Positions 37,524-45,948 of a stretch of DNA of 64,000 nt are shown piece by piece (position 1 is the stretch's first letter; each line of letters opens with the position of its first letter). The stretch is from Streptomyces violaceorubidus (GTDB taxonomy: Bacteria; Actinomycetota; Actinomycetes; Streptomycetales; Streptomycetaceae): NCBI RefSeq assembly GCF_000717995.1, contig NZ_JODM01000031.1, forward strand, positions 1-64,000. The letters run 5' to 3'. The notes below the pieces were generated by a model. The model searched no databases and was not told the DNA's origin. It saw only the letters and a program-made list of their open reading frames with translations. A program made the translations under genes and the position numbers.

Positions 37524-38060
37524 TCAGAACTGGCCGTTGCCGAGGAGTTCGCCGTCGGCGTCGTAGATCGTGACGAGGCCGTTCTCGCTGTCCTTCCAGT
37601 CGGCGAACGCGGAGGCGAGGAGCTTGGCCGGGCCCATGCCCTCGCCCATGATGCCGCCGGTGAAGTCGGTGTAGACGTCGGCGGCGTCCAGGATGTCGTT
37701 CTGCTCGTCGGCGCCCTGCACCTTGGTGACGTGGGAGACGGCGTCCTTCTCCTTGGGCGTCCCGTGTTCGCGCACGAACGCCTTGAACTGCTCGGCCTGG
37801 GACGCCTTCTCGACGGCCTTGTCCTCGGCGGGCTCCGCCTCGGACGCGTCGTCCGCCTTCGCCCCGCCGTCCGCCTTCTCGCCGCCGTCCGCCTTCGCGG
37901 CACCGTCCGACGCCGCCCCGCCCGCCTTCTCGCCCGCGCTCGCCGAGGTGCGGCTCTCGCTCCTGGCGTCGCCGTCCCCGTCGGCCGAGTTCGCCGACAG
38001 CGCGCCGATGACGGCGATCCCCACCACGGCACCCAGCGCGATCTTGGTCTTCATGCCCAT
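37524..38060 (-). CDS. small secreted protein of unknown function
   Basis: A 178-residue protein with an N-terminal hydrophobic signal (MGMKTKIALGAVVGIAVIGALSANSA), a charged Ala/Glu/Lys/Asp-rich linker with repeats of KADGGEKADGGAKAD type, and a folded C-terminal ~95 residues. The folded part contains HVTKVQGADEQNDILDAADVYTDFTGGIMGEGMGPAKLLASAFADWKDS. I do not recognise the family. It may be anchored by the uncleaved helix. The ATG at 38060 has GGAGAGGA upstream. It is divergent from the DNA methylase gene. Confidence 0.75.
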   Translation of the reverse strand: MGMKTKIALGAVVGIAVIGALSANSADGDGDARSESRTSASAGEKAGGAASDGAAKADGGEKADGGAKADDASEAEPAEDKAVEKASQAEQFKAFVREHGTPKEKDAVSHVTKVQGADEQNDILDAADVYTDFTGGIMGEGMGPAKLLASAFADWKDSENGLVTIYDADGELLGNGQF

Positions 38061-38102
38061 GACGTCAGTCCTCTCCCCAAAGACAGCTCGAATCGATCGA
38101 CC

Positions 38103-38182
38103 GTGAACCGGAGCCCATTCGCCTCGGCCGGTGCGATGTGTCAATCAGAGCAGAGGCTGTGAACCGAGTCAACATGGTTCAC
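38103..38182. promoter_or_regulatory. GTGAACC inverted/direct repeats upstream of the methylase gene
   Basis: GTGAACC (38159-38165) and GGTTCAC (38176-38182) form a perfect inverted repeat with a 10-base spacer. A third half site GTGAACC is at 38103-38109. The group lies between the divergent secreted-protein and methylase genes. It is a candidate operator; TAGGAT near 38233 may be a -10 box for the methylase gene. Confidence 0.5.
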
Positions 38183-38272
38183 GGGAGGGTGCGAGTACAC
38201 GATGTGAATCGGAGTCCAGTCGCGTCCCTCGGTAGGATCGGCGCCACACACCAGGACGAGGGGGCCCCGACC

Positions 38273-40315
38273 GTGCAGGACAACGGGACAGAGGTGACCG
38301 CCGCCGGCATCGCCCGGCTCGCCGGCGTCGGCCGCGCCGCCGTCAGCAACTGGCGCCGCCGCCACGCCGACTTCCCCCGACCGGTCGGCGGCACCGAGAC
38401 CAGCCCGTCCTTCGCCCTCGCCGACGTCGAGGCCTGGCTGCGCGCCCAGGGAAAACTCGCCGAGGTCCCCCCACGCGAACGCCTCTGGCAGCAACTCGTC
38501 GGCCACCCCGAGGGCCCCGCCGCCGCCCTGGTGCACGCCGGCTGCGCCCTTCTGCTCGTCCACGACCGCCCCATCCTCTGGCTGGAGGCGAGCGCTGGCT
38601 CCGACGAACGCCTCGCCGCCCTGCTGCCCGCCGCCCTCGACCAGGTACTCGACGCCCGCTTCGGCCCCGGCCCCGAGCGCGCCGTCACCACCCCGGACGC
38701 CCCCCGGCTGCTCCCCTCCACCCCGCTCCTGCGCGGCGCCGCCGACCTCGCCGCCGGACCCGGCGCCCGCAAGGCGTACGAGTTCCTGCTCGGCCGGCAC
38801 CTCGACGCCAACCCGCGCCAGTACACGCCCACCCCGGACCCGCTCGCCGAGCTGATGGCCGAAATCGCGGGCCCCGCCCGCACGGTCCTCGACCCCGCCT
38901 GCGGCACCGGATCCCTGCTCCGCGCCGCCGCCACCACCGCCGGGCCCGGCCCCGAGCTGTACGGCCAGGACAACGACCCCGCACTGGCCGCCCTCACCGC
39001 GCTGCGCCTCGCCCTGAGCACCGACGCCGCCGTGCGGATCGCCGCGGGGGACAGCCTGCGCGCGGACGCCCGCACCGGCCTGCGCGCCGACACCGCGCTG
39101 TGCCACCCGCCGTTCAACGAACGCAACTGGGGCCACGACGAACTCGCCTACGACCCCCGCTGGGAGTACGGCTTCCCGGCCCGCACCGAATCCGAACTGG
39201 CCTGGGTGCAGCACGCCCTGGCCCGGGTCAGGGACGGCGGCACCGTCGTCGTCCTCATGCCGCCCGCCGCGGCCTCCCGCCGTTCCGGCCGCCGGATCCG
39301 CGCCGACCTGCTGCGCCGGGGCGCGCTGCGCGGCGTGATCGCCCTGCCGGTCGGCGCCGCGCCCCCGTACAACCTCCCCCTGCACCTGTGGGTGCTGCGC
39401 CGGCCCGAGCGGGCGCCCGCGCGGCCCGGGCTCCTGCTCGCCGACGCGGGGCAGTTCGCCGGGGAGGGGCGCGGCGGACCGGACTGGCGGTCCGTGCGGG
39501 AGGCCATGCTCGGCGCCTGGGGCGAATTCGACCGCACCGGAGGGGTCAAGGAACGGCCGGGCCTGGCCCGCTGCGTGCCCGTCATCGAACTCCTCGACGA
39601 CGACGTCGACCTGGCCCCCGCCCGCCACCTGCCGCCCCCCGACGCCGCCGGCGACACCGGACGGCTCACGGACGTGCGCGAGCGCCTGGACGAGACCCTG
39701 CGGCTGACCGCGCGACTCGCCCCCGCGCCCCCCGGCACCTCGCGCCCCGCGCCCCACCGGCCGCTCACCACCGTCGGCGAACTCGCCCGCGGCGGCGCCC
39801 TCACCCTGCGCACCGGCACCAACGGCGGCCACGCGCGCGTACCGCTGCTCACCGACCACGACGTCCTCACCGGCACCGGCCCCTCGGCCACCCTCCCGGA
39901 GGGCGACGAGGAACCCGTCCTGACCGAGCCCGGCGACGTCGTCGTGCCCGTGCTCGGCGGCGGCTCCGTCGCCCGCGTGATCGACGACGCCACGGCCGGC
40001 GCCGCGCTCGGGCGCAACCTCGTGCTGCTGCGTCCCGACCCCACCGCCCTCGACCCCTGGTTCCTCGCCGGGTTCCTGCGCGGCACCGCCAACCACCGGC
40101 AGGCCAGCAGCTACGCCTCCACCGCCACCCGCCTCGACGTACGGCGCCTCCAACTGCCCCGACTGCCCCTCGACGCCCAGCGCGGCTACGGCGACCGCTT
40201 CCGCGCCCTCGACGAGTTCGAGCGCGCCCTGCGGCTCGCGGGCCGCCTCGGGGAACAACTGGTGCGGGGCATGTACGACGGGCTCACGGACGGCACGGTG
40301 GACCCGGGCCGGTGA
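38273..40315 (+). CDS. HTH and N6-DNA-methylase-like protein with altered catalytic motif
   Basis: A 680-residue protein. Residues about 8-50 are a helix-turn-helix (VTAAGIARLAGVGRAAVSNWRRRHADFP). Residues about 170-400 form an HsdM-type methylase fold with motif I VLDPACGTGSLL (D207). Where NPPF/Y is expected it reads C277-H278-P-P-F, so the catalytic Asn is replaced by His. Residues about 490-680 resemble a type I specificity/target-recognition region (VGELARGGALTLRTGTNG ... NLVLLRPDPTALDPWFLAGFLRG). No restriction subunit is near. The GTG at 38273 was chosen because the HTH begins right after it. It may be a regulator or an inactive methylase. Confidence 0.82.
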   Translation: MQDNGTEVTAAGIARLAGVGRAAVSNWRRRHADFPRPVGGTETSPSFALADVEAWLRAQGKLAEVPPRERLWQQLVGHPEGPAAALVHAGCALLLVHDRPILWLEASAGSDERLAALLPAALDQVLDARFGPGPERAVTTPDAPRLLPSTPLLRGAADLAAGPGARKAYEFLLGRHLDANPRQYTPTPDPLAELMAEIAGPARTVLDPACGTGSLLRAAATTAGPGPELYGQDNDPALAALTALRLALSTDAAVRIAAGDSLRADARTGLRADTALCHPPFNERNWGHDELAYDPRWEYGFPARTESELAWVQHALARVRDGGTVVVLMPPAAASRRSGRRIRADLLRRGALRGVIALPVGAAPPYNLPLHLWVLRRPERAPARPGLLLADAGQFAGEGRGGPDWRSVREAMLGAWGEFDRTGGVKERPGLARCVPVIELLDDDVDLAPARHLPPPDAAGDTGRLTDVRERLDETLRLTARLAPAPPGTSRPAPHRPLTTVGELARGGALTLRTGTNGGHARVPLLTDHDVLTGTGPSATLPEGDEEPVLTEPGDVVVPVLGGGSVARVIDDATAGAALGRNLVLLRPDPTALDPWFLAGFLRGTANHRQASSYASTATRLDVRRLQLPRLPLDAQRGYGDRFRALDEFERALRLAGRLGEQLVRGMYDGLTDGTVDPGR

Positions 40316-40448
40316 CCGGCCGCCGGGCGGCCCGACAACGGTTCGGCACAACCGTGACCCGTTGTCCGCCTCGGCCTATACGCTCGGACTCCCCCTCCGA
40401 ACGGCTCGGCCCGTTCGGCACGTCGGCACCACCGGTCCAGGAGCAGTC

Positions 40449-41048
40449 ATGTACGGCAACAGCGCCGGGCCGCCGCCCACCCGCGGCGCGGCCACGGTCA
40501 TCACCCTGCGCGTGCTGTACGCCGCCGCCGGGTTCCTGACGTGCGGTCTGCTCGCCTGTGTACCGCTGTTCCGCGTCGCCGTCCTGCGCGGCCGCTGGTA
40601 CGACTGGACGGCCGCCTGGCTGAGCATGCCCTTGTCCATCGCCTGCCTCGCCGTGGTCGGTTCGGTGCCCGAGACGGACCACCGGACGGACGCCGCGACG
40701 GCCGGGCTGCTGCTCATCGGGGCAGCGGCCACCGCGTACTTCCTGGTGATCGACATACGCCTGCACGCCGCCCCGCGCCCCTTCACCGGCCATCGGCCGC
40801 ACCCCGCCCCCGTCGCCGGCCCGCACCACGCTCCCGGGTACCCGCCGCCACCCGCCGTCCAGCCCCTCGTCGCCCCGTCGCACCACCAGCCGGCCCCCGC
40901 CCGCATCGACCAGGTCCGCGCCGAACTCGACGAGCTCAGCGCCTACCTGCGCCACCACGACGGCGGCCACCACGACGGCGGCCACCACGACGGCGGCGGC
41001 CAGGGCGGCGGCCACCCCCACGGCGGCCACCCCCGGAGCGGAAGGTGA
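40449..41048 (+). CDS. membrane protein with His-rich C-terminal tail
   Basis: A 199-residue protein with about three hydrophobic segments (near residues 15-40, 56-72 and 80-98). A Pro/His-rich region follows, then a short helix RIDQVRAELDELSAYLRHHD and a tail of HHDGG repeats encoded by a 15-bp tandem repeat. The tail could bind metal such as nickel, zinc or copper, but this is inference. AGGAG precedes the ATG. Its stop overlaps the start of the Ser/Thr kinase gene by four bases, so the two are co-translated. Confidence 0.8.
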   Translation: MYGNSAGPPPTRGAATVITLRVLYAAAGFLTCGLLACVPLFRVAVLRGRWYDWTAAWLSMPLSIACLAVVGSVPETDHRTDAATAGLLLIGAAATAYFLVIDIRLHAAPRPFTGHRPHPAPVAGPHHAPGYPPPPAVQPLVAPSHHQPAPARIDQVRAELDELSAYLRHHDGGHHDGGHHDGGGQGGGHPHGGHPRSGR

Positions 41049-42577
41049 CCGTGGCGACCGGACGCGTGGTCGCCGGCCGCTACGAGCTGGCCACGCTCAT
41101 CGGCCAGGGCGGCATGGGACAGGTCTGGACGGCCTACGACCGGCGCCTGGACCGGCGCGTGGCGGTGAAGCTGCTGCGCCCCGACAAGGTGGCCGGCCAG
41201 GAGGCCGACGAACTGCGCCGCCGGTTCGTGCGCGAGTGCCGGATCACCGCACAGGTCGACCACCCCGGCCTGGTCACCGTGCACGACGCGGGCAGCGAGG
41301 GCGAGGAGCTGTTCCTCGTCATGCAGTACGTCGACGGCGCCGACCTCTCCGACCACCTCGCCGAGCACGCGCCCTACCCGTGGCAGTGGGCCGTCGCGGT
41401 CGCCGCCCAGCTGTGCGCCGTACTGAGCGCCGTGCACGCCGTGCCGATCGTCCACCGCGACCTCAAGCCGCGCAACGTCATGGTCAAACAGGACGGCACC
41501 GTCACCGTCCTCGACCTCGGCGTCGCCTCCGTCATGGACGCCGACACCACCCGCCTCACCCACACCGGCACCCCCATCGGCTCGCCCGCCTACATGGCGC
41601 CCGAACAGGCCATGGGCGGCGCCGTCGGCCCGTACACCGACCTGTACGCACTCGGCGTCCTCCTGCACGAACTGCTCAGCGGCGACGTCCCGTTCGCGGG
41701 TTCCACGGCGCTCGGCGTGCTGCACCGGCACCTGTACGAGCCCCCGCTGCCCGTGCGCCGCATCCGCCCCGAGGTCCCGGAGGCGCTCGAAGCCCTGGTC
41801 CTGCACCTGCTCGCCAAGGACCCGCAGCACCGCCCCGGCTCCGCCCAGGAGGTCTACGAGCACCTCGCGCTGCTGCTGCCCGCCCGCGGCATGCCCACCG
41901 GCGGCCCCCTGGACCCCACCCGCCCCTTCGTACGCCCGCACGCCCCCTGGCCCGACCGCGCCCGCACCCCCGCGCCGCGACCGGCACCCGTGCCGGCTCC
42001 CGCGCAGGCCGGGAAGCCGGACGTCGCCCGCGCCGTCGACGACGTCAAACGCCTGCTCGGCGAGGGCCGCATCACCCAGGCCGTCGACGTCCTCGGCGCG
42101 ATCCTGCCCGCCGCCGCCGAACAGCACGGCGAACGCTCCCCGGTCGTGCGCACCCTGCGCAAGCAGTACGCGGCGACTCTCCTCGACGACGGCCAGTACC
42201 GGCGCGCCCTGCCCGAACTGCGCCGCCTCGCCGACGAACGCGCCGCCGAGGCCGGCCACGCCGACCCGCAGTCCCTGCGCCACCGCTACGACGCCGCCCA
42301 GTGCCTGGAACAGCTCGGCGAGCCCGCCGCCGCCCTCGCCGAGTACCGGGCACTGCTGCCGTACTACGAGAACCAGTACGTCGCCCCTGACCCCGACCTC
42401 GCCCACGACGTCCGCCGCCGCGTCGGGCACCTCCTGCTCGCCCTCGGCGACCGCGCCGCCGCCCACGACACGCTGGCCCGGCTGCTGCACGACGTGGAGC
42501 GCGTCCACGGCCCCGGCCACCCGCTCGCGGCCGACGTCCGGCGCACCCTGGAGTGGCTGGGCCGGATGCGCGGCTGA
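41045..42577 (+). CDS. Ser/Thr protein kinase with C-terminal TPR-like region
   Basis: A 510-residue Hanks-type kinase. The P-loop is LIGQGGMGQVWTAYDRR, the lysine is in RRVAVKLLRPD, and the catalytic loop is VHRDLKPRNVMV. LDLGVASV stands where DFG is usual, with Leu replacing Phe. The activation-loop end is GSPAYMAPEQ. A Pro-rich linker (about 290-330) leads to helical repeats with ARAVDDVKRLLGEGRITQAVDVL and LPELRRLADERAAEAGHADPQSL, resembling tetratricopeptide repeats. No transmembrane helix is seen. It overlaps the His-rich membrane protein gene (GTGA), so the two may form a membrane sensor and cytoplasmic kinase pair. Confidence 0.92.
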   Translation: MTVATGRVVAGRYELATLIGQGGMGQVWTAYDRRLDRRVAVKLLRPDKVAGQEADELRRRFVRECRITAQVDHPGLVTVHDAGSEGEELFLVMQYVDGADLSDHLAEHAPYPWQWAVAVAAQLCAVLSAVHAVPIVHRDLKPRNVMVKQDGTVTVLDLGVASVMDADTTRLTHTGTPIGSPAYMAPEQAMGGAVGPYTDLYALGVLLHELLSGDVPFAGSTALGVLHRHLYEPPLPVRRIRPEVPEALEALVLHLLAKDPQHRPGSAQEVYEHLALLLPARGMPTGGPLDPTRPFVRPHAPWPDRARTPAPRPAPVPAPAQAGKPDVARAVDDVKRLLGEGRITQAVDVLGAILPAAAEQHGERSPVVRTLRKQYAATLLDDGQYRRALPELRRLADERAAEAGHADPQSLRHRYDAAQCLEQLGEPAAALAEYRALLPYYENQYVAPDPDLAHDVRRRVGHLLLALGDRAAAHDTLARLLHDVERVHGPGHPLAADVRRTLEWLGRMRG

Positions 42578-42784
42578 CCACCGGCCGCCGCCCACACGAC
42601 CGGGCGCGAGGCGGTGCCCGAAGTCCTGATGAATCGTTGGTCCAATGGGTTGGCCAGAGCCGGGCCACTGCCTAACATCGATCACCGCAAGACTTTGTGC
42701 GCCCGCCCGTCGCCCGACCACCACCCCTGGTGGAGGCGCTACGCGCCGCACCTGTCCCTTGCAATCTCCAAACGGGAGGTTCCC

Positions 42785-43435
42785 TTGCACCGCCGCCGCC
42801 GTCGCCCCGCGCTTCTCCTCACCGCCGCGATCGCCGCAGCGGCACCCCTGCTCACCGCTTGCGGCAACGACGCGCATCCGGGCGCGGCGGCCGTCGTCGG
42901 CGACCAGCGGATCACCGTCGCCCAACTGGAGAACCGCGTCGACGAGGTGCGCGAGGCACAGCGCGCCGCCGTCCCCGACGACACCCAGTACCAGCAGGTC
43001 GTCGCCCGGACCGGCACCCTCACCCGCGACACCCTGCACGGCATGGTCCTCGACCGGGTCCTGCACCGCGCCGCCCAGGACGCCGGAGTGACCGTCAGCC
43101 GCAAGGAGGTCCAGGACATGCGCGGCGAGCTGGAGGGGCAGGCCGGCGGCCCCGAGCAGCTGGAGACGGTCTGGCTCCAGCAGTACGGCGTCGCCCCCGA
43201 CCGCCTCGACGACAACCTCGTCGTCCAGATCGAGGCCCAGAAACTCGCCCAGAGCCTCGGCACCGACACCAGCCGCCCCGAGTTCTGGCAGGCCCTGTCC
43301 AAGGCGTCCAAGAAGCTCGACGTCGACCTCAACCCGCGCTACGGCACCTGGGACGTCCAGAAGAGCAGCCGCGTCGACACCCGGACGCCATGGGTGCGCG
43401 AGATCACGGCGGCGGCCTCCCAGCAGCCGGCATAG
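42785..43435 (+). CDS. SurA N-terminal-like lipoprotein
   Basis: A 216-residue lipoprotein starting at TTG (GGGAGG just upstream). The signal LLLTAAIAAAAPLLTACGND has a lipobox (LLTAC). The mature part AAVVGDQRITVAQLENRVDEVREAQ and GMVLDRVLHRAAQDAGVTVSRKEVQDMRGEL matches the SurA/PrsA N-terminal chaperone fold. No peptidyl-prolyl isomerase domain follows. It ends with NPRYGTWDVQ, seen in such lipoproteins. Likely role: folding of exported proteins at the outer face of the membrane. It is followed by mazG, which appears to have its own leaderless promoter. Confidence 0.87.
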   Translation: MHRRRRRPALLLTAAIAAAAPLLTACGNDAHPGAAAVVGDQRITVAQLENRVDEVREAQRAAVPDDTQYQQVVARTGTLTRDTLHGMVLDRVLHRAAQDAGVTVSRKEVQDMRGELEGQAGGPEQLETVWLQQYGVAPDRLDDNLVVQIEAQKLAQSLGTDTSRPEFWQALSKASKKLDVDLNPRYGTWDVQKSSRVDTRTPWVREITAAASQQPA

Positions 43436-43499
43436 CGCCACCGACCTGCGACGATACGGCCCCCTGTGGACAACTCGGGGGGCCGTCGGCGAGGTGCGT

Positions 43500-43511
43500 T
43501 AGGTTCGGGGA
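43500..43511 (+). promoter_or_regulatory. leaderless -10 box TAGGTT for mazG
   Basis: TAGGTT (43500-43505) followed by exactly six bases and the GTG at 43512. No ribosome binding site fits, so a leaderless mRNA is likely. Confidence 0.45.
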
Positions 43512-44489
43512 GTGAACGCAACCACCGCCGGCGCGACCGCCCCCGACCAGGGCCGGATCGTCCTGCTCACCACCAGCCACCGCGTCGCTCCCGGCCTGCT
43601 GTCCTGGCCCGCCTGGCAGGCCCTGCGCACCGCCGACCGCGTCCTGTGCGCCGACGCGGCCCACCCGCAGCTGCCGTACCTGCGCGAGGCGGGCATCCGG
43701 GTCGACGAGGCGGCCCCGACCGCACAGGAGCTGGTGGCCGCCTGCGCCGGCGGCCGCACCGCGGTGGTCGTCGCGACCGGCGAGGGCGACCCCGCGCTCA
43801 CCGACGGCCTGGCCCGCCTCGCCGGCACCGGCCGCGTCGCCATGCCCGACCTCGAACTGCTCCCCGCCTCCTACGACCTCCCGGGCGCCCGCCTCCTCGA
43901 CCTCGTCCAGGTCATGGACCGCATCCGCCTCGAATGCCCCTGGTCCTCGCAGCGCACCCACAAGGGCCTGGCCAAGTACGCCATCGAGGAGGCGTACGAA
44001 CTCGTCGAGGCCATCGAGGACGGCGACCGCGACGAACTGCGGGAGGAGTTGGGCGACGTGCTCCTCCAGGTCGTCTTCCACGCCCGCATCGCCGAGGACG
44101 ACCCCGACGCCCCGTTCTCCGTCGACGACGTGGCCGGCACCATCGTCGACAAGCTCGTCCACCGCCACCCGCACGTCTTCGGCGACGAGAGCGCCGACAC
44201 CCCCGAGGAGGTCCGGGAGCACTGGCTGCGCACCAAGGCCGTCGAGAAGCAGCGCACCTCGGTCACCGAGGGCGTCCCCCTCGGCCAGCCCGGCCTCGCC
44301 CTCGCCGCCAAGCTCCACTCCCGCGTCCGCACCGCCGACCTGGACGTCCCGCTGCCCTCCGGCGAGGGCGTCGGCTACCAGCTGCTCGCCCTCGCCGCCC
44401 GGGCCGAGTCCGAGGGCACCGACCCCGAGGCGGCCCTGAGAGCAGCGGCCCGGGCGTACCGGGACGCGATCAGGGCGGTCGAGGGATGA
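43512..44489 (+). CDS. mazG: nucleoside triphosphate pyrophosphohydrolase with N-terminal methylase-like domain
   Basis: A 325-residue MazG. Residues 1-125 resemble the tetrapyrrole-methylase-like domain of YabN-type proteins (GRIVLLTTSHRVAPGLL, VVVATGEGDPAL) but look shortened. The MazG domain starts LVQVMDRIRLECPWSSQRTHKGLAKYAIEEAYELVEAIEDGD with the EExxE metal site, and continues EELGDVLLQVVFHARIAEDD and FVRRHPHVF-like LVHRHPHVFGDE. It hydrolyses dNTP/NTPs to monophosphates, cleaning the nucleotide pool. Its stop overlaps the P450 start (ATGA). Confidence 0.9.
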   Translation: MNATTAGATAPDQGRIVLLTTSHRVAPGLLSWPAWQALRTADRVLCADAAHPQLPYLREAGIRVDEAAPTAQELVAACAGGRTAVVVATGEGDPALTDGLARLAGTGRVAMPDLELLPASYDLPGARLLDLVQVMDRIRLECPWSSQRTHKGLAKYAIEEAYELVEAIEDGDRDELREELGDVLLQVVFHARIAEDDPDAPFSVDDVAGTIVDKLVHRHPHVFGDESADTPEEVREHWLRTKAVEKQRTSVTEGVPLGQPGLALAAKLHSRVRTADLDVPLPSGEGVGYQLLALAARAESEGTDPEAALRAAARAYRDAIRAVEG

Positions 44490-45805
44490 CCGGCCACCCG
44501 CCCGTTCCCGGCCCCGCTTCCGGCCCCGCCCCCGAGCTGTTCACCTGGGAGTTCGCGAGCGACCCCTACCCCGCCTACGCCTGGCTGCGCGAACACGCCC
44601 CCGTGCACCGCACCCGGCTGCCCAGCGGAGTGGAGGCCTGGCTGGTCACCCGGTACGCCGACGCGAAGCAGGCCCTCGCCGACCCGCAGCTGTCCAAGAA
44701 CCCGGCGCACCACGACGAGCCCGCGCACGCCAAGGGCAAGACCGGCATTCCGGGGGAGCGGAAGGCCGAGCTGATGACCCATCTGCTGAACATCGACCCG
44801 CCGGACCACACCCGGCTGCGCCGACTGGTCAGCAAGGCGTTCACGCCCCGCCGGGTGGCCGAGTTCGGCCCCCGGGTGCAGGAGCTGGCCGACGGTCTCA
44901 TCGACCGGTTCGCCGCCACCGGCTCCGCCGACCTGATCCACGAGTTCGCCTTCCCCCTGCCCATCTACGCCATCTGCGACCTGCTCGGCGTCCCCCGCGA
45001 GGACCAGGACGACTTCCGGGACTGGGCGGGCATGATGATCCGTCACGGGGGCGGGCCGCGGGGCGGTGTGGCGCGGTCCGTGAAGAAGATGCGCGGATAC
45101 CTGGCCGAGCTCATCCACCGCAAGCGCGCCGCGCTGCCGCCCGAGCCGACGCCGGGCGAGGACCTCATCTCCGGCCTGATCCGCGCCTCCGACCACGGCG
45201 AGCACCTCACGGAGAACGAGGCCGCGGCCATGGCCTTCATCCTGCTCTTCGCCGGCTTCGAGACCACCGTGAACCTCGTGGGCAACGGCCTCTTCGCCCT
45301 GCTCACCCACCCCGAGCAGCGGGAGCGGCTGCAGGCCTCCCTCGCCGCCGGGGAGCGGGGTCTGCTGGAGACCGGCGTCGAGGAACTGCTGCGCTACGAC
45401 GGCCCGGTGGAGCTGGCCACCTGGCGCTTCGCCACCAGGCCGCTGACCATCGGCGGCCAGGACGTCGCGGCCGGCGACCCCGTCCTCGTCGTCCTCGCCG
45501 CCGCCGACCGGGACCCGGAGCGGTTCAGCGACCCGGACACCCTGGACCTCGCCCGGCGCGACAGCCAGCACCTGGGGTACGGCCACGGCATCCACTACTG
45601 CCTCGGCGCCCCGCTCGCCCGGCTGGAGGGGCAGACGGCGCTGGCCACGCTCCTCACCCGGCTGCCGGACCTCCGCCTCGCCGCGGACCCGGCCGAACTC
45701 CGTTGGCGCGGCGGCCTCATCATGCGGGGCCTGCGCACCTTGCCGGTGGCCTTCACGCCGTTCGCGTCATCGGCCGGCAACGGTGCGTCGACGCCGCGAA
45801 GGTGA
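44486..45805 (+). CDS. cytochrome P450 (CYP107-like)
   Basis: A 439-residue soluble bacterial P450. Helix I is FILLFAGFETTVNLVGNGLFALL: the usual Gly/Ala and acid-alcohol pair appears as A-G-F-E-T-T. The ExxR motif is EELLRYDG. The heme loop is LGYGHGIHYCLGAPLARLEGQTAL with the Cys thiolate ligand. The N-terminal VRTRLPSGVEAWLVTRYADAKQALADPQLSKN region and LLNIDPPDHTRLRRLVSKAFT are typical. No ferredoxin or reductase gene is adjacent. It is coupled to mazG by a 4-base overlap. The substrate is unknown; CYP107 members hydroxylate diverse secondary metabolites. Confidence 0.92.
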   Translation: MTGHPPVPGPASGPAPELFTWEFASDPYPAYAWLREHAPVHRTRLPSGVEAWLVTRYADAKQALADPQLSKNPAHHDEPAHAKGKTGIPGERKAELMTHLLNIDPPDHTRLRRLVSKAFTPRRVAEFGPRVQELADGLIDRFAATGSADLIHEFAFPLPIYAICDLLGVPREDQDDFRDWAGMMIRHGGGPRGGVARSVKKMRGYLAELIHRKRAALPPEPTPGEDLISGLIRASDHGEHLTENEAAAMAFILLFAGFETTVNLVGNGLFALLTHPEQRERLQASLAAGERGLLETGVEELLRYDGPVELATWRFATRPLTIGGQDVAAGDPVLVVLAAADRDPERFSDPDTLDLARRDSQHLGYGHGIHYCLGAPLARLEGQTALATLLTRLPDLRLAADPAELRWRGGLIMRGLRTLPVAFTPFASSAGNGASTPRR

Positions 45806-45851
45806 CACGCGCTCAGCTCTGTGATCTTCACGTGATCTGCGCGGCATGAAC

Positions 45852-45879
45852 TTGTGACTAGTGATGATCTCCCTATACG
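45852..45879 (+). promoter_or_regulatory. probable promoter of the first rpf gene
   Basis: TTGTGA (45852-45857), 16-base spacer, TATACG (45874-45879). Located 70 bp upstream of the rpf start in an A/T-richer stretch that also has a GATC-CACGTG-type palindrome. Confidence 0.45.
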
Positions 45880-45948
45880 TTCACGGATCAACGTGGTGGC
45901 GAGCGTCATCCGCCGCGTGGCCCCCGTCGTCTTGTGAAAGGTCGTCGC

